Shown here one piece after another: positions 17,639-27,907 of a DNA stretch of 64,000 nt (the first letter of the stretch is position 1; every line of letters starts with the position of its first letter). A model generated the notes under the pieces. It was not told the origin of the DNA and made no database searches. It was given only the letters and a program-made list of their open reading frames with translations. Source of the DNA: Xanthomonas sacchari (GTDB lineage: Bacteria > Pseudomonadota > Gammaproteobacteria > Xanthomonadales > Xanthomonadaceae); the NCBI RefSeq assembly GCF_024266585.1, contig NZ_CP100647.1:1097001-1161000 (forward strand), in the 5' to 3' direction. The position numbers and the translations under genes are program-made.

Positions 17639-19596
17639 GCGTCGGCTCCTTGCGCGGCGGTGGCGGTGGTCTGGCGGGTCTGCGCGAACGCGTCCAGACG
17701 CGTGGCGAGGGTGGCGACGGTCGCGGCTGCATCGGGCGCGGGCAGGCGCCGGCGCCAGTTCGGATGGCCGTCGACAGTGCCGGGCAGGTTGGGTTGCTGG
17801 TCCAGGCCCAGCGCGTCCTCGGCCGGCAGCAGCGCCAGCGGCGAGGGCGTGGCGGCGACGAAGCGCAGTGCGCCCAATTCCGGATCGGCGGCCTGCGCCG
17901 GCGGCAGCGCCGCGGCGACCGCCTGGTCCATGCGCACGACATCGTCGCTGCGCGCCTGGTGGTCGGCGCGCTGCTGCGCGGCGTCGCTCAACTGCAGGCG
18001 CCGGCGCCAGTCGATGTCTTCGCCGCGGCGCCAGCCGCGCAGGGTCGGCAGGTCGTGGGTGGTGGTGGTGGCGAGGGCGTCGGGGCGCCACTGCGCCGGC
18101 GGCAGGAACGCGCCATCGCGGTCGCGGGTGAACAGCAGCACGTCGATGCCCATCACCCCGCGCCGCGACAGTTCCGCGCGGATGCCGTCCGGCACCACGC
18201 CCAGGTCCTCGCCGATCACGATCGCGCGGTGCCGCCAGGATTCCAGCGCCAGCAGGCGCAGCAGGTCGTGCAGCGGATAGCGCAGGTACACGCCGGTGGA
18301 CGAGGGCGCGCCGCGCGGGATCACCCACAGCCGCAGCAGGCCGAGGATGTGGTCGATGCGCACGCCGCCGCGATCGCGCATCACCGCGCGCAGCAGCTCG
18401 ATGAACGGTGCGAAGCCGTTGGCGCGCAGCGCCGTCGGGGCATAGCCGCAGATGCCCCAGGCCTGGCCGTCGCCGTTGAACGCGTCCGGCGGCGCGCCCA
18501 GTTCCAGTCCCTGCAGCACCGCCTGCGGCCAGGCCGCGGCCTCGGCGCCATGCGCGTCGAAGCCCACCGCCAGGTCGGCGATCAGGCCGATGCCCATGCC
18601 GTCGGCATGCGCCTGGCGTTGCACGTCGGCCCAACTGCGTGCGGCCAGCCACTGCGCGAACCGGTGCAGGCCCGGATCGGTATCGCCGAAGTCCTGCGCC
18701 GCGAACGCGGCATGCGCGTGCAGGGCGCTGCCGCCGTCGCGTTCGAACGCGGCCAGGTCGGCATGCAACGCCGCGCCAGCCTGGCCGAAGTCGGCGTGCA
18801 GCTGCCGCAGCCACTGCCACTTCAGCGCAGCCGAGGCCGGCCAGTCGATCAGCGGGCGCGCCTGCGCCTCGGCGAAGGCCTGCGCCAGCCCGGCGCTGTC
18901 CAGCGCGCGCTGCGCGGCCGCGGCGCCGAGCACGCGCGCCGGCGCTGCCTGCAACGGATCGAGGAAGCGGCGGTCGCTGGGCGAATACGGGCTGTAGTGC
19001 GCGCCGATCGGCCGCGCCGCGTGCACCGGGCTCAGGGCGATGGCGTCGCCGCCGGCCGCGGCGGTGCGCGTGGCCCAGGCGGCGGTGCCGTCGGCGTCGC
19101 CGATGCCGGCGTCGTAGGCGCCCGGCGCCGAATACACCTGCAGCGACAGGCCCCAGCGTCGCGGCTGCGCCGCGCCCACCGCCTCGGCGACGCCGTAGCA
19201 GCGCGGCGGCGCCACCGCCAGGGTGGTGCTGCGCTCGCCGTGCTGCAGGGTCCAGTAACCGGCGGCGTCGGGCGCGACGAGGCGGCCCTGCGCGTCGCAG
19301 TGGCCGTGCAGCGTACTGCCGTCCTCGCCGTCGAGCCGGTAGGCCGCACCGGGCGCGGCGCCGACCTCGACCGGTGCGCCGGCATCGGCGGTCAGCAGCG
19401 GCGGCAGCGCGGCATCGGCCTGCAGTCGGCGCAGGCTGTCGCGGCAGGTGGCGGGGTCGCGTGCGTCCAGGCCCAGCGCGCCGAGCACGTGGCGCAGGGT
19501 GTCGTCGCCGACCGTGCGCGGCGTGGCGCTGGCGTCGATCCAGTCGACCAGCAGGCCGGCGGCGTCGGCCAGGGTGTGCAGGGAAGTGTCGGTCAT
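17629..19596 (-). CDS. malQ: 4-alpha-glucanotransferase (amylomaltase) MalQ
   Basis: A 655-aa GH77 enzyme. The start at 19596 (MTDTSLHTLADAAG) is chosen because the 78 upstream codons are low-complexity and unlike the family; the ribosome site is weak. Catalytic residues lie in GGVRIDHILGLLRLWVIP (nucleophile), VIGEDLGVVP (acid/base) and TTTTHDLPTLRGWR. An N-terminal extension of about 140 residues is typical of MalQ-type enzymes. It transfers glucan segments between maltodextrins, lengthening chains so that TreY can use them. Its TGA overlaps the start region of treY. A gap of 151 bases separates it from treZ upstream, the only sizeable gap in the operon. Confidence 0.93.
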   Translation of the reverse strand: MTDTSLHTLADAAGLLVDWIDASATPRTVGDDTLRHVLGALGLDARDPATCRDSLRRLQADAALPPLLTADAGAPVEVGAAPGAAYRLDGEDGSTLHGHCDAQGRLVAPDAAGYWTLQHGERSTTLAVAPPRCYGVAEAVGAAQPRRWGLSLQVYSAPGAYDAGIGDADGTAAWATRTAAAGGDAIALSPVHAARPIGAHYSPYSPSDRRFLDPLQAAPARVLGAAAAQRALDSAGLAQAFAEAQARPLIDWPASAALKWQWLRQLHADFGQAGAALHADLAAFERDGGSALHAHAAFAAQDFGDTDPGLHRFAQWLAARSWADVQRQAHADGMGIGLIADLAVGFDAHGAEAAAWPQAVLQGLELGAPPDAFNGDGQAWGICGYAPTALRANGFAPFIELLRAVMRDRGGVRIDHILGLLRLWVIPRGAPSSTGVYLRYPLHDLLRLLALESWRHRAIVIGEDLGVVPDGIRAELSRRGVMGIDVLLFTRDRDGAFLPPAQWRPDALATTTTHDLPTLRGWRRGEDIDWRRRLQLSDAAQQRADHQARSDDVVRMDQAVAAALPPAQAADPELGALRFVAATPSPLALLPAEDALGLDQQPNLPGTVDGHPNWRRRLPAPDAAATVATLATRLDAFAQTRQTTATAAQGADACA

Positions 19597-19747
19597 GGGC
19601 GGGGCGAACAGGGCGGCAGGGCGGAGGAAGGGGAATCCGCCGCGGTCCCGCCCGCGCGCGCCGGCGGCGCGTGCGCGGCGGTGGGCAGCGAACGAGGCGG
19701 CCAGCGTGCCGGGTGCGCTGTCGCGATGGCGTCGCGACAGCGGGGGC

Positions 19748-21535
19748 TCATGCCGCGCTGGCAGGTCGGTAGCGCGCGACGAAGGCGTTGGGCGGCAACT
19801 GCGCGACGTCGTCGCCGGCGTTCTCCGCATGCACGGTGCTGCCCGGCAGGTCCAGCGCCACCGGCGCGTCGCCGAAATTGGCCGCCACGTGCCATTCGCC
19901 GTCGCCCAGGCGCCAGCCGGCGGCCACCGCCTTGGGCCCGATCACGCGCGCGCCCAGCGCCTGCGCCTTGTCCAGCGCCGGCACCAGGTGCTGCCGACGC
20001 AGCGCCAGCAGCGCCTCGAACCAGGCGCGCCAGCGCGCACCCTCGCCGTGGGTGGCGTCGCTGATGTCGGCGATGGAGGCCTGGAAGGTGCTCGGCGCGT
20101 TGGGATCGGGGATGGTGGCGCGCTGCTGTTCATCGGCGAAGGCGGCGAAGTGCGCGAACTCGCGGCGCCGGCCCTCGCGCACCGCCTCGTCCAGCGGCGG
20201 CGCGAAATCGGTGAAGAACTGGAACGGCGCGCGGCTGCCCCACGGCTCGCCCATGAAGAACAGCGGGATCATCGGGGTCAACGCGGTCAGCGCCAGCGCC
20301 GCGCGCAGCGCCGGTTCGGTCACCTGGGTGATCAGCCGGTCGCCGCGGGCGCGGTTGCCGATCTGGTCGTGGTTCTGCGCGAAGATCACGAACTTGTGCG
20401 GCGGCAGGTGGCCGCTGGGCTCGCCGCGCGCGTGCCCGCGGTGGTCGGCCTGGCCCTGGAAGGCGAAACCTTCGCCGAGCACCCGTGCCAGGTGTTGCGC
20501 CGGCGCGTCGGCGAAGCCGGCGTAGTAGCCCTCGTGTTCGCCGGTCAGCAACACGTGCAGGCTATTGTGGAAGTCGTCGTCCCACTGCGCGCTGTAGCCG
20601 CGCTCCAGCACATCGGCCTGGTTGGCCTCGTTCTCCAGCACCAGGTGCACGTGGCGCCCGTCGGCGACGCTGGCCATGATCGCCTCGCGCAGGGTGTCGA
20701 GGAAGGCGTTGGGCACGATCGCGTGCACCGCGTCCAGGCGCAGGCCGTCGAAGCGGTACTCGTGCAGCCACATCAGCGCGTTGTCGATGAAGTAGCGCTG
20801 CACCGGCGCCAGGCGGAAGTCGATCGCCGCGCCCCACGGCGTCGGCGCGTCCTTGCGGAAAAAAGACGAGGCGTACTGGCCCAGGTAATTGCCGTCCGGG
20901 CCGAAGTGGTTGTAGACCACGTCCAGGAACACGCTTAGGCCCAGGCCGTGGGCCTCGTCGATCAGCGCCTTGAGTTCGTCGGGATGGCCGTAGGCCGAGG
21001 CCGGGGCGTACGGCAGCACGCCGTCGTAGCCCCAGTTGTGGCGGCCGGGGAACTCGGCCAGCGGCATCAGTTCGATCGCGGTGACGCCGAGCGCGGCCAG
21101 CGTCGGCAACTGCGCGCGCAGCCCGGCGTAGCCGCCGCAGGTGCCTACGTGCAGTTCGTAGAACACGGTCTCGGCCCAGGGCCGGCCGCGCCAGTCGCCG
21201 TGGCGCCAGGCATAGCCGTCGGTGGCCAGCACCGCGCTGGCGCCGTGCACGCCGTCCGGCTGCCAGCGCGAGGCCGGGTCCGGCACCGGCGTGCCGCCGT
21301 CGATGGCGTAGCGGTAGCGGGTGCCGGGGGCGCAGGCCAGGGTGGCGGCGAAGTAGCCGTCGCCGATCGCCTGCAGCGGCTGCCGCCGATCGTCGTCGAA
21401 CACCAGGTCCACGCGCTCGGCATCGGGCGCCCACAGCGCGAAGGCGACTTCGCCGTTGGCGCCGGGCCAGGCGCCGGGGCGCAGTGCCGCGCGCGGTGCG
21501 GCGGGGGAGTCGGTCGATACGGCGGTCGTGGCCAT
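19748..21535 (-). CDS. treZ: Malto-oligosyltrehalose trehalohydrolase TreZ
   Basis: A 595-aa GH13 enzyme that releases free trehalose from maltooligosyltrehalose, the product of TreY. ATG at 21535 lies two bases after the glgB stop; an in-frame TTG eight codons earlier is less likely. The N-terminal CBM48-like domain holds VAFALWAPDAERVDLVFDDD. The catalytic region shows WAETVFYELHVGTCG, ELMPLAEFPGRHNWGYDGV, DGLRLDAVHAIVP (nucleophile), LVLENEANQADV (acid/base) and IFAQNHDQIGNR. It is in the middle of the operon and very close to glgB, so coupled translation is likely. Confidence 0.95.
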   Translation of the reverse strand: MATTAVSTDSPAAPRAALRPGAWPGANGEVAFALWAPDAERVDLVFDDDRRQPLQAIGDGYFAATLACAPGTRYRYAIDGGTPVPDPASRWQPDGVHGASAVLATDGYAWRHGDWRGRPWAETVFYELHVGTCGGYAGLRAQLPTLAALGVTAIELMPLAEFPGRHNWGYDGVLPYAPASAYGHPDELKALIDEAHGLGLSVFLDVVYNHFGPDGNYLGQYASSFFRKDAPTPWGAAIDFRLAPVQRYFIDNALMWLHEYRFDGLRLDAVHAIVPNAFLDTLREAIMASVADGRHVHLVLENEANQADVLERGYSAQWDDDFHNSLHVLLTGEHEGYYAGFADAPAQHLARVLGEGFAFQGQADHRGHARGEPSGHLPPHKFVIFAQNHDQIGNRARGDRLITQVTEPALRAALALTALTPMIPLFFMGEPWGSRAPFQFFTDFAPPLDEAVREGRRREFAHFAAFADEQQRATIPDPNAPSTFQASIADISDATHGEGARWRAWFEALLALRRQHLVPALDKAQALGARVIGPKAVAAGWRLGDGEWHVAANFGDAPVALDLPGSTVHAENAGDDVAQLPPNAFVARYRPASAA

Positions 21536-21537
21536 GT

Positions 21538-23787
21538 TCAAAAGTCCGGTTGCAGCCAAAGGGTGGACAGCGGCGGCAGGGTCAGCGCCAACGATTGCGC
21601 ATGCCCGTGCATCGGCTGCGGCAGGGTCGACAGCGCGCCGCCGTTGCCCTGGTTGGAACCGCCGTAGTAGCTGCTGTCGCTGTTGAGACGTTCGCGCCAG
21701 CGTCCGCCCCGCGGCACGCCCACGTGGTAACCGTGGTGGACGTTCGGGGTGAAATTGCTCACTGCCAGCAGCGGCGGCGTGTCGTCATCGCGGTCGTGGC
21801 GGACGAAGGCGAACACGCTGTTGTGGTGATCGTCGGCGATGCTCCATTCGAAGCCGTCGCTGCTGCGGTCGCTGCGGTACAGCGCCGGCGACGCGCGCAA
21901 CTGCCGGTTGAGATCGGCGACCAGCCGGGCGACGCCACGGTGTTCGGGCTGCTGCGCCTGCACCCAGTCCAGCGGCCGCTCGTGGTCCCAGTCCTGCCAC
22001 TGCCCGAATTCGCAGCCCATGAACAGCAACTTGCGCCCGGGATGGGCCCACATGAACGCCAGGTAGGCACGCAGGTTGGCGAAGCGCTGCCAGGCGTCGC
22101 CGGGCAGGCGCGCCAGCAGCGAGCCCCTGCCGTGCGCCACCTCGTCGTGCGACAGCGGCAGCACGAAATGCTCGGAGAACGCATACACCAGGCCGAAGGT
22201 CATCTCGCTGTGGTGGTGCTGCCGGTACAGCGGATCGCGCTGCAGGTAGCACAGGGTGTCGTGCGCCCAGCCCATGTTCCACTTGTGGCTGAATCCCAGC
22301 CCGCCCTGCGGTGTGGGCGCGGTGGCGCCTGGCCAGGCGGTGGATTCCTCGGCGATGGTGCGCACGCCTGGGAAACGCTGCGCGATCTCGTCGTTGAGGC
22401 GGCGCAGGAAGGCGATCGCCTCCAGGTTCTCGCGGCCGCCGTGCGCGTTGGGGATCCATTCGCCGGCAGGGCGGCCGTAGTCGCGGTACAGCATCGCCGC
22501 CACCGCATCCACGCGCAGGCCGTCGACATGGAAGCGCTCGATCCACTCCAGCGCGCTGCCGATCAGGTAGGCCACCACTTCCGGGCGCCCGTAGTTGTAG
22601 ACCAGCGTGTTCCACTCGCGGTGCACGCCTTCGCGCGGGTCGGCGTGTTCGTACAGGGCGCTGCCGTCGAAGCGCTGCAGGCCGTGCGGGTCGTCGGGGA
22701 AGTGCGCGCCGACCCAGTCCAGCAGCACGCCGATCCCGGCCTGGTGGCAGGCGTCGACGAAGCGCGCGAAGCCGTCGGCATCGCCGTGCCGCGCGGTCGG
22801 CGCGTACAGACCCAGCGGCTGGTAGCCCCAGGAGCCGCCGAACGGATACTCGGCGATCGGCAGCAGCTCGATGTGGGTGAAGCCCAGTCCCTGCACGTAG
22901 GGGATCAAGTCCTGCGCCAGCGCGTCCCAGTGCAGCGGCTGGCCATCGCCGTCGTGGCGCCAGGAGCCGGCATGCAGCTCGTAGATGCTCAGCGGCTGCG
23001 CGCTGCCGGCCTGGGCCTCGCGCTGCGCCAGCCAGGCGGCATCGTTCCAGACGTGGCTGTCCGCGTACGGCACCACCGAGTGGGTGGACGGGGCGGGCGC
23101 GCTGCAGCGCCCCACCGGATCGGCCTTGCGCGGCAGCGTGCTGCCGTCGGCGGCCTGCAGTTCGTATTGATAATGTTCGCCGCCGTGCAGCCCGGGCACG
23201 AACAGTTCCCAGACCCCGGCCTCGGCATGCAGGCGCAGCGGATGCCGCCGCGCGTCCCAGCCATTGAAGTCGCCGACCAGGGCCACGCGCCTGGCCTGCG
23301 GCGCCCACACCGCGAAGCGCACGCCCTCCACCTCGCCGACGCGGGCGTGGTGCGCGCCCAGCGCGGTGCGCAGCGCGGCGCCATCGCCATCGGCCAGGTC
23401 CTGCAGCCAGGCCGGATCCAGCACCGGTCCGAAGGCGTAGGGGTCGTCGCATTCCTGCACGGCATCCGGCCACACGATGCGCAGCCGATAGCGCATGGGC
23501 TGCTTCAGTTCGCCTTCGAACACCCCTGCGGCCTGCGGATGCGCGCGCATCCGCGCCACCAGCTTGCCCTGCGCATCGAGCAGGCCCAGCGCCTCGGCGC
23601 CGGGCGCCAGCACGCGGACCCGGAGCGTGCCGTCGGCCTGCGCATGCGGGCCGAGCCAGGCGAAGGCATCGCCGGCCTCGCCGCGCGCCAGCGCCTGCAA
23701 CGCAGGGCCGTCGCCGTCGTCCTCCGCCGCCGCCGTCGCCGGGTCCCGGCCTGCGGCCGGGTCCACGGCGTGTTCCTGTTCGCTCAT
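21538..23787 (-). CDS. glgB: Glycogen branching enzyme GlgB
   Basis: A 749-aa GH13 enzyme that makes the alpha-1,6 branches of glycogen. Two N-terminal beta domains are present, the second a CBM48 ([20 protein letters not shown]). Barrel motifs are [35 protein letters not shown] (nucleophile), [16 protein letters not shown] (acid/base) and [17 protein letters not shown]. The extreme N-terminus, about 45 residues, is acidic and low in complexity. Its ATG at 23787 overlaps the TGA of glgA as ATGA, so glgA and glgB are translationally coupled. Confidence 0.96.
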   Translation of the reverse strand: MSEQEHAVDPAAGRDPATAAAEDDGDGPALQALARGEAGDAFAWLGPHAQADGTLRVRVLAPGAEALGLLDAQGKLVARMRAHPQAAGVFEGELKQPMRYRLRIVWPDAVQECDDPYAFGPVLDPAWLQDLADGDGAALRTALGAHHARVGEVEGVRFAVWAPQARRVALVGDFNGWDARRHPLRLHAEAGVWELFVPGLHGGEHYQYELQAADGSTLPRKADPVGRCSAPAPSTHSVVPYADSHVWNDAAWLAQREAQAGSAQPLSIYELHAGSWRHDGDGQPLHWDALAQDLIPYVQGLGFTHIELLPIAEYPFGGSWGYQPLGLYAPTARHGDADGFARFVDACHQAGIGVLLDWVGAHFPDDPHGLQRFDGSALYEHADPREGVHREWNTLVYNYGRPEVVAYLIGSALEWIERFHVDGLRVDAVAAMLYRDYGRPAGEWIPNAHGGRENLEAIAFLRRLNDEIAQRFPGVRTIAEESTAWPGATAPTPQGGLGFSHKWNMGWAHDTLCYLQRDPLYRQHHHSEMTFGLVYAFSEHFVLPLSHDEVAHGRGSLLARLPGDAWQRFANLRAYLAFMWAHPGRKLLFMGCEFGQWQDWDHERPLDWVQAQQPEHRGVARLVADLNRQLRASPALYRSDRSSDGFEWSIADDHHNSVFAFVRHDRDDDTPPLLAVSNFTPNVHHGYHVGVPRGGRWRERLNSDSSYYGGSNQGNGGALSTLPQPMHGHAQSLALTLPPLSTLWLQPDF

Positions 23788-25415
23788 GCGCTCGCCAATG
23801 CGCTCGCGGTGGCCGCTGCAGCGGTCGTCGACGCCAGCGGGACGCCGCCGGTTGCCGGCCGCGCCCCCGCGGTGCGCTCGTACAGCGCCATGTACTTGCG
23901 TCCGGCCAGTTCCCAGCCGCTGGGCCGCAGCATCGCCGCGCGGCGCATCGCCTGCAGCAGGCCGGGCAGGCGGAAGGTGCGGAACACCCGCTGCAGGCAG
24001 CGGCGCAGGCCGTCGGCCGAAGCCTCCTCGAACAGGAAGCCGGTGACGCCGTCGTCCACGGTGTCGATCAGGCCGCCGGTGGCATGGGCGATCGGCAGGC
24101 TGCCGAAGCGCTGGGCGTACATCTGGCTGAGCCCGCAGGGCTCGAAGCGCGAGGGCATCAGCAGGAAGTCGGAGCCGGCGAACATGCGCCGCGCCAGCCG
24201 CTCCTCGAAGCCGATGTGCGCGCCGACATGGCCGGGGTAGCGCCGCGCCAGCGCCGCCACCGCCTGCTCGATCTGCGGCTCGCCGCCGCCGATGATCACG
24301 ATCTGGCCGCCGGCGGCGACGATCTGCGGCGCCACTTCGCAGATCAGGTCCAGGCCCTTCTGGTGCACCAGCCGGGAGACCACCGCGAACAGCGGACCGT
24401 CGCTGTCGAGCAGGCCGAACGCCTGGCGCACCTGCGCCGCGTTCTCGCGCTTGCCCTGGATCTGGCCGACGCCGAAGTGCACGGGCAGGTGCGCGTCGGT
24501 GCGCGGGTCCCAACTGGCGTCGATGCCGTTGACGATGCCGCTGAGGCGGCCGCTGGCGGCGCGTCGTGCCAGCAGCGCGTCCAGGCCGCAGCCCTGCGCC
24601 GGGCCGGTGATCTGCGCCGCGTAGCTGACGCTGACCGTGTTGATGTGGTCGGCGTGGACGATGCCCGCGCGCAGGAACGACATCTGCCCGTAGAACTCCA
24701 GGTCCTGCAGGCCCTCGGCGGGGATGCCCAGGGCGCCGGCCATCGCATACGGAAACAGCCCCTGGTAGGCCAGGTTGTGGATGGTCAGCAGGCACGGCGT
24801 GCGGCCGCCGGACCAGCGCACGTAGGCGGCGGCCAGCGAGCACGGCCAGTCGTTGAGGTGCAGCAGTTCCGGGGTCCAGTCCAGCCCGGCCTGGCCGCCG
24901 GCGATCCGTGCGGCGGCATGGGACAGGGTGGCGAAGCGCAACGCGTTGTCTTCCCAGTCGCGGCCTTCGCTGCACACGTAGGGCGAACCCTGCCGCTCGA
25001 ACAACTGCGGGCACAGCAGCACGTACACGCACAGGCCGTCCGGACGCTCGGCCCGGCCCAGCGCGCAGTCCGGCAGGCCGGCGTGCGCGGCGACGCGGCC
25101 GACAATCTCCAGCGGTCCGGTGGTGCGCAGCACCGACGGATAGCCGGGGATCAGCACGCGGACGTCGCAGCTGCCGCGCAGCGCGCGTGGCAGCGCCGCG
25201 GCGACGTCGCCGAGCCCGCCGGCCTTGATGAAGTCGGCCATCTCGGAGGTCACGAACAGGCTGGTACGGCGCGGCGCCGGGTTCAGCTTGACGGTGACCT
25301 CGGCATTGCGGACGAAGCGGCCGCGCGCGTCGCGGTAGCGACGGCGCGGCGCATGCAGCACCGGATGGGTATCGCGTTGTCTGTCGGTCAGGTCGGCGGG
25401 GGTGGGGGGCGACAT
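23784..25415 (-). CDS. glgA: Glycogen synthase GlgA
   Basis: A 543-aa GT5 glycosyltransferase. The start at 25415 (MSPPTPADL) is preferred over the longer frame to 25634, which runs through the AT-rich leader. After a basic N-terminal tail of about 50 residues comes the ADP-glucose-binding entry motif [16 protein letters not shown] (KxGGL type), then [14 protein letters not shown] and the C-terminal [18 protein letters not shown] and [10 protein letters not shown]. It elongates alpha-1,4-glucan from ADP-glucose. No glgC is in the window, so the donor must be made elsewhere. It is the first gene of the seven-gene operon. Confidence 0.95.
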   Translation of the reverse strand: MSPPTPADLTDRQRDTHPVLHAPRRRYRDARGRFVRNAEVTVKLNPAPRRTSLFVTSEMADFIKAGGLGDVAAALPRALRGSCDVRVLIPGYPSVLRTTGPLEIVGRVAAHAGLPDCALGRAERPDGLCVYVLLCPQLFERQGSPYVCSEGRDWEDNALRFATLSHAAARIAGGQAGLDWTPELLHLNDWPCSLAAAYVRWSGGRTPCLLTIHNLAYQGLFPYAMAGALGIPAEGLQDLEFYGQMSFLRAGIVHADHINTVSVSYAAQITGPAQGCGLDALLARRAASGRLSGIVNGIDASWDPRTDAHLPVHFGVGQIQGKRENAAQVRQAFGLLDSDGPLFAVVSRLVHQKGLDLICEVAPQIVAAGGQIVIIGGGEPQIEQAVAALARRYPGHVGAHIGFEERLARRMFAGSDFLLMPSRFEPCGLSQMYAQRFGSLPIAHATGGLIDTVDDGVTGFLFEEASADGLRRCLQRVFRTFRLPGLLQAMRRAAMLRPSGWELAGRKYMALYERTAGARPATGGVPLASTTAAAATASALASA

Positions 25416-25794
25416 GGCGGTTCCGTCTGGGGAGGGGGAGGACGGGGCACTCGGAAAGCGACTGCCGCCGCGCGTCCTGCGGGCGCGCGACGTGAAGCAA
25501 GAAAAGAGGCACAGCAGCGTCGAAACGGAACAGCGATGTTGCAATGCGATAATGCAGGAGCAAAGTACGAATGGCGCGATAAAAAACGCGTGAAGCGCAC
25601 GCTTGTCTACACCGCGATGGCGAGCGCGGCGCATAGTGGATTTGGCGAACGGTCAGGTGCCGCGTGCGTGCCGCGCGCCGCAGGCGCCAATGAATGGTTT
25701 AGCTTCCGTCGCCGACGCGTGCTGCGCCCCTTGCGCGGCCGTGGCGGCGGCCTCCGTTGTGCGAGCTTCATGCGGGCTATGGTGCAGTGTGCTC
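25416..25794. other. Leader region of the glycogen-trehalose operon
   Basis: This 379-base gap has no convincing gene. The part from about 25495 to 25600 is more AT-rich than its surroundings and probably holds the minus-strand promoter of glgA. No -35/-10 pair stood out clearly enough to place. Confidence 0.4.
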
Positions 25795-26040
25795 ATGACA
25801 GTCCTGAAACCGCAAATGCGCCGTGAGCTGGACGGCTTCGTCCTCGACGGGCTGCTGCGCGCGTGCCCGGATGGGGTGCTGGAGCCGCAGATCCGGATCA
25901 CCGGCGACGATGGCGTGGTGCGGGGCCGGCACGCGTTCGATGGGGTGTATTTCCGTGACGAGCACGCTGGCGCCTACTTCGTCGCCGAGCGCCTGGCGGC
26001 GATCCGTTCGGCGCGGTACGGAAAGCTGGTCTTCGCCTGA
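25795..26040 (+). CDS. Small hypothetical protein
   Basis: An 81-aa product beginning MTVLKPQMRRELDGFVLDGL. The longer frame from 25603 runs through non-coding leader sequence. Amino-acid composition is balanced and protein-like (RACPDGVLEPQIRITGDDG, then RHAFDGVYFRDEHAGAYF), so it is probably a real cytosolic protein. No motif or family was recognised. It is divergent from glgA, and no clear ribosome site is seen. Confidence 0.5.
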   Translation: MTVLKPQMRRELDGFVLDGLLRACPDGVLEPQIRITGDDGVVRGRHAFDGVYFRDEHAGAYFVAERLAAIRSARYGKLVFA

Positions 26041-26104
26041 TCCGCAGGCCGGACCCGCAGCGGGCGCGATCGCCACGGCGACGCGCGGTGGCGCAGCGCG
26101 CTGC

Positions 26105-26479
26105 TCAGGGCCCGGCCTGCAGGCGGTCCAATGCCGCCAGCAGGTCGGTGCGGCGGTACGGCTTGGGCAGGAAGCCGGTCCGCTCCGGCAGCATCCAGGG
26201 TTCCGGCGCGTGCGTGCCCGAGGTCAGCAGGGCGGGAATGACGATGCCGCGGCGGCGCAATTTGCGCACCATGGTCAGGCCGTCGCAGCGGGGCATCTGC
26301 ACGTCGCTGAAGATCAGCTCCACCTCCGGGTGCCGCTCCAGGACCTCCAGCGCGTCCTGCGCGCTCGCGGCCGACAGGACCCGGTATCCATCGGCCGCCA
26401 GCATGGTGGCGGCCAATTCCCGGATCATCTGGTCGTCCTCCACCAGAAGAATGGCGGTGGAGGCGGAGGTGACGCGCAT
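26105..26479 (-). CDS. Single-domain response regulator (CheY-like)
   Basis: A 124-aa receiver domain without an output domain. ILLVEDDQMIRELAATML carries the acidic pocket, LIFSDVQMPRCDGL the phosphorylated Asp, then LLTSG and LPKPYRRTDLL the conserved Thr/Ser and Lys. It is divergent from a soluble PAS kinase 115 bases away, a likely partner. Being output-less, it may be a phosphate shuttle or act through protein contact. Confidence 0.9.
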   Translation of the reverse strand: MRVTSASTAILLVEDDQMIRELAATMLAADGYRVLSAASAQDALEVLERHPEVELIFSDVQMPRCDGLTMVRKLRRRGIVIPALLTSGTHAPEPWMLPERTGFLPKPYRRTDLLAALDRLQAGP

Positions 26480-26593
26480 GATTCTGGTATCGCTTTATAG
26501 ACAATCCACGTCAGCTTCACGATTCATCGGTGAAGCGCTGGTGACGTCCGGACAATCCCGATATTCTCGTCATCATTCACTGCGAGACGCAGC

Positions 26594-27901
26594 TTGACCA
26601 CGCACGCCCACTATCGGCAGATCGTCGAGCTCTCCCACGACTGCATCAAGGAAATCGGCCGCGACGGCATCGTGCGCTCGATCAATCCGCACGGCCTCGC
26701 CCTGCTTGGCGTCACCGACCCCGCCGACATCGTCGGCCACCCCTGGGCCGAGCTGTGGCCGGAGGACATGCGCTCACTGACCCAGGCCGCCTTCGCCGCG
26801 GCGCTGGGCAACGAGCAGCGCGAATTCTGGGCGCAGCGCGCGTCGCTGGACGGCCGGCAGCGCTGGTGGCATGTGATGGTCAGTCCGCTGGCCAATGCCT
26901 CGGCCCGGGTCGAAAGCGTGCTGGTGATCAGCCGCGACGTCACCCAGCAGCGCCAGGTCGAGCAGGCCCTGCGCGCGCTGAGCGACCTCGCCCCGGTCGA
27001 GAGCGCGGACGACGCGATGGGGGCCGCCGATGCCGCAGCGCTGGGGCGCCGCTGGCAGGTCGAGCATTCGCAATTGCGCGGGCAACTGGACATCGCCCTG
27101 GCCGCGCAGCGCGTGGCCGAGCGCGCGATGATCCAGGCGCAGAAGGGCGAGGCGATTGGACAGATGCTCGCCGGCGTGGTTCACGACTTCAACAACATGC
27201 TGCATACCGCGATCACCTCGGTGAGCATGGTCGCCGACCATCCGCAGCGGCTGCAGCCGGACCAGCGCCGGCTGCTCGCCATCGCCGGCGAGGCGTTGCA
27301 GCACGGCGCGGGCATGACCCGGCGGCTGCTGGGCTTCGCCCGCGCGCATCCGGTCAAGCCGGCCTGGCTGGACCTGAACGCGTTGGTGTCGCAGATGCAG
27401 CCGTTGCTGGCGCAGGCGCTGGGCGGCGAGATGCGCCTGCAGCTGGCGGCCTGCACCGAAGTGGCGACGACCTATGCCGACCGCAGCGCGGTCGAGCAGG
27501 CGGTGATGAACCTGGCCTTGAATGCGCGCGACGCCAGCCGCCCCGGCGATGCGGTGACGATCCGCTGCGGCGCGCTGGAGGTGCCGCCGTCGCGCGCGGC
27601 GGCGATGCGCCAGCCCGGCCGCTACGCGACCCTGGCGGTCAGTGACCAGGGCGAGGGCATGTCCGACGCGGTCAAGTCGCGCTTGTTCGAGGCGTACTTC
27701 ACCACCAAGCCCGAGGGCAAGGGCACCGGCCTGGGCCTTGCCCAGGTCTACGGCCTGGTGCGCCAGGCCGGCGGTTTCGTCGACGTCGAATCGGAGCTGG
27801 GCCGCGGCACCACCATCACCCTGGCGTTTCCGTTCGTGCCGCGGCCGTTGAGCGACGAGGGCGAGGATGCCGACACAATGTCGGTGCCGGCGTCCGACTA
27901 G
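26594..27901 (+). CDS. Soluble PAS-domain sensor histidine kinase
   Basis: A 435-aa kinase starting at TTG 26594, the first usable start. A PAS domain spans about residues 5-120 (VELSHDCIKEIGRDGIVRSI, then VSPLANASARVESVLVISRD). A coiled region follows, then an H box VVHDFNNMLHTA of the HisKA type with the NN pattern common in hybrid-like kinases. The ATPase domain holds VMNLALNARDAS (N box), SDQGEGM and GTGLGLAQVYGLV. No transmembrane segment is visible, so it senses a cytoplasmic cue. The divergent receiver gene is the probable partner. Confidence 0.9.
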   Translation: MTTHAHYRQIVELSHDCIKEIGRDGIVRSINPHGLALLGVTDPADIVGHPWAELWPEDMRSLTQAAFAAALGNEQREFWAQRASLDGRQRWWHVMVSPLANASARVESVLVISRDVTQQRQVEQALRALSDLAPVESADDAMGAADAAALGRRWQVEHSQLRGQLDIALAAQRVAERAMIQAQKGEAIGQMLAGVVHDFNNMLHTAITSVSMVADHPQRLQPDQRRLLAIAGEALQHGAGMTRRLLGFARAHPVKPAWLDLNALVSQMQPLLAQALGGEMRLQLAACTEVATTYADRSAVEQAVMNLALNARDASRPGDAVTIRCGALEVPPSRAAAMRQPGRYATLAVSDQGEGMSDAVKSRLFEAYFTTKPEGKGTGLGLAQVYGLVRQAGGFVDVESELGRGTTITLAFPFVPRPLSDEGEDADTMSVPASD

Positions 27902-27907
27902 CGCCGT

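Noticed and set aside
15017-18820. TreY as a 1267-aa fusion reaching into malQ
   Set aside because: The frame is merely open through malQ; the ribosome site AAGGAG and the family N-terminus place the start at 17638.
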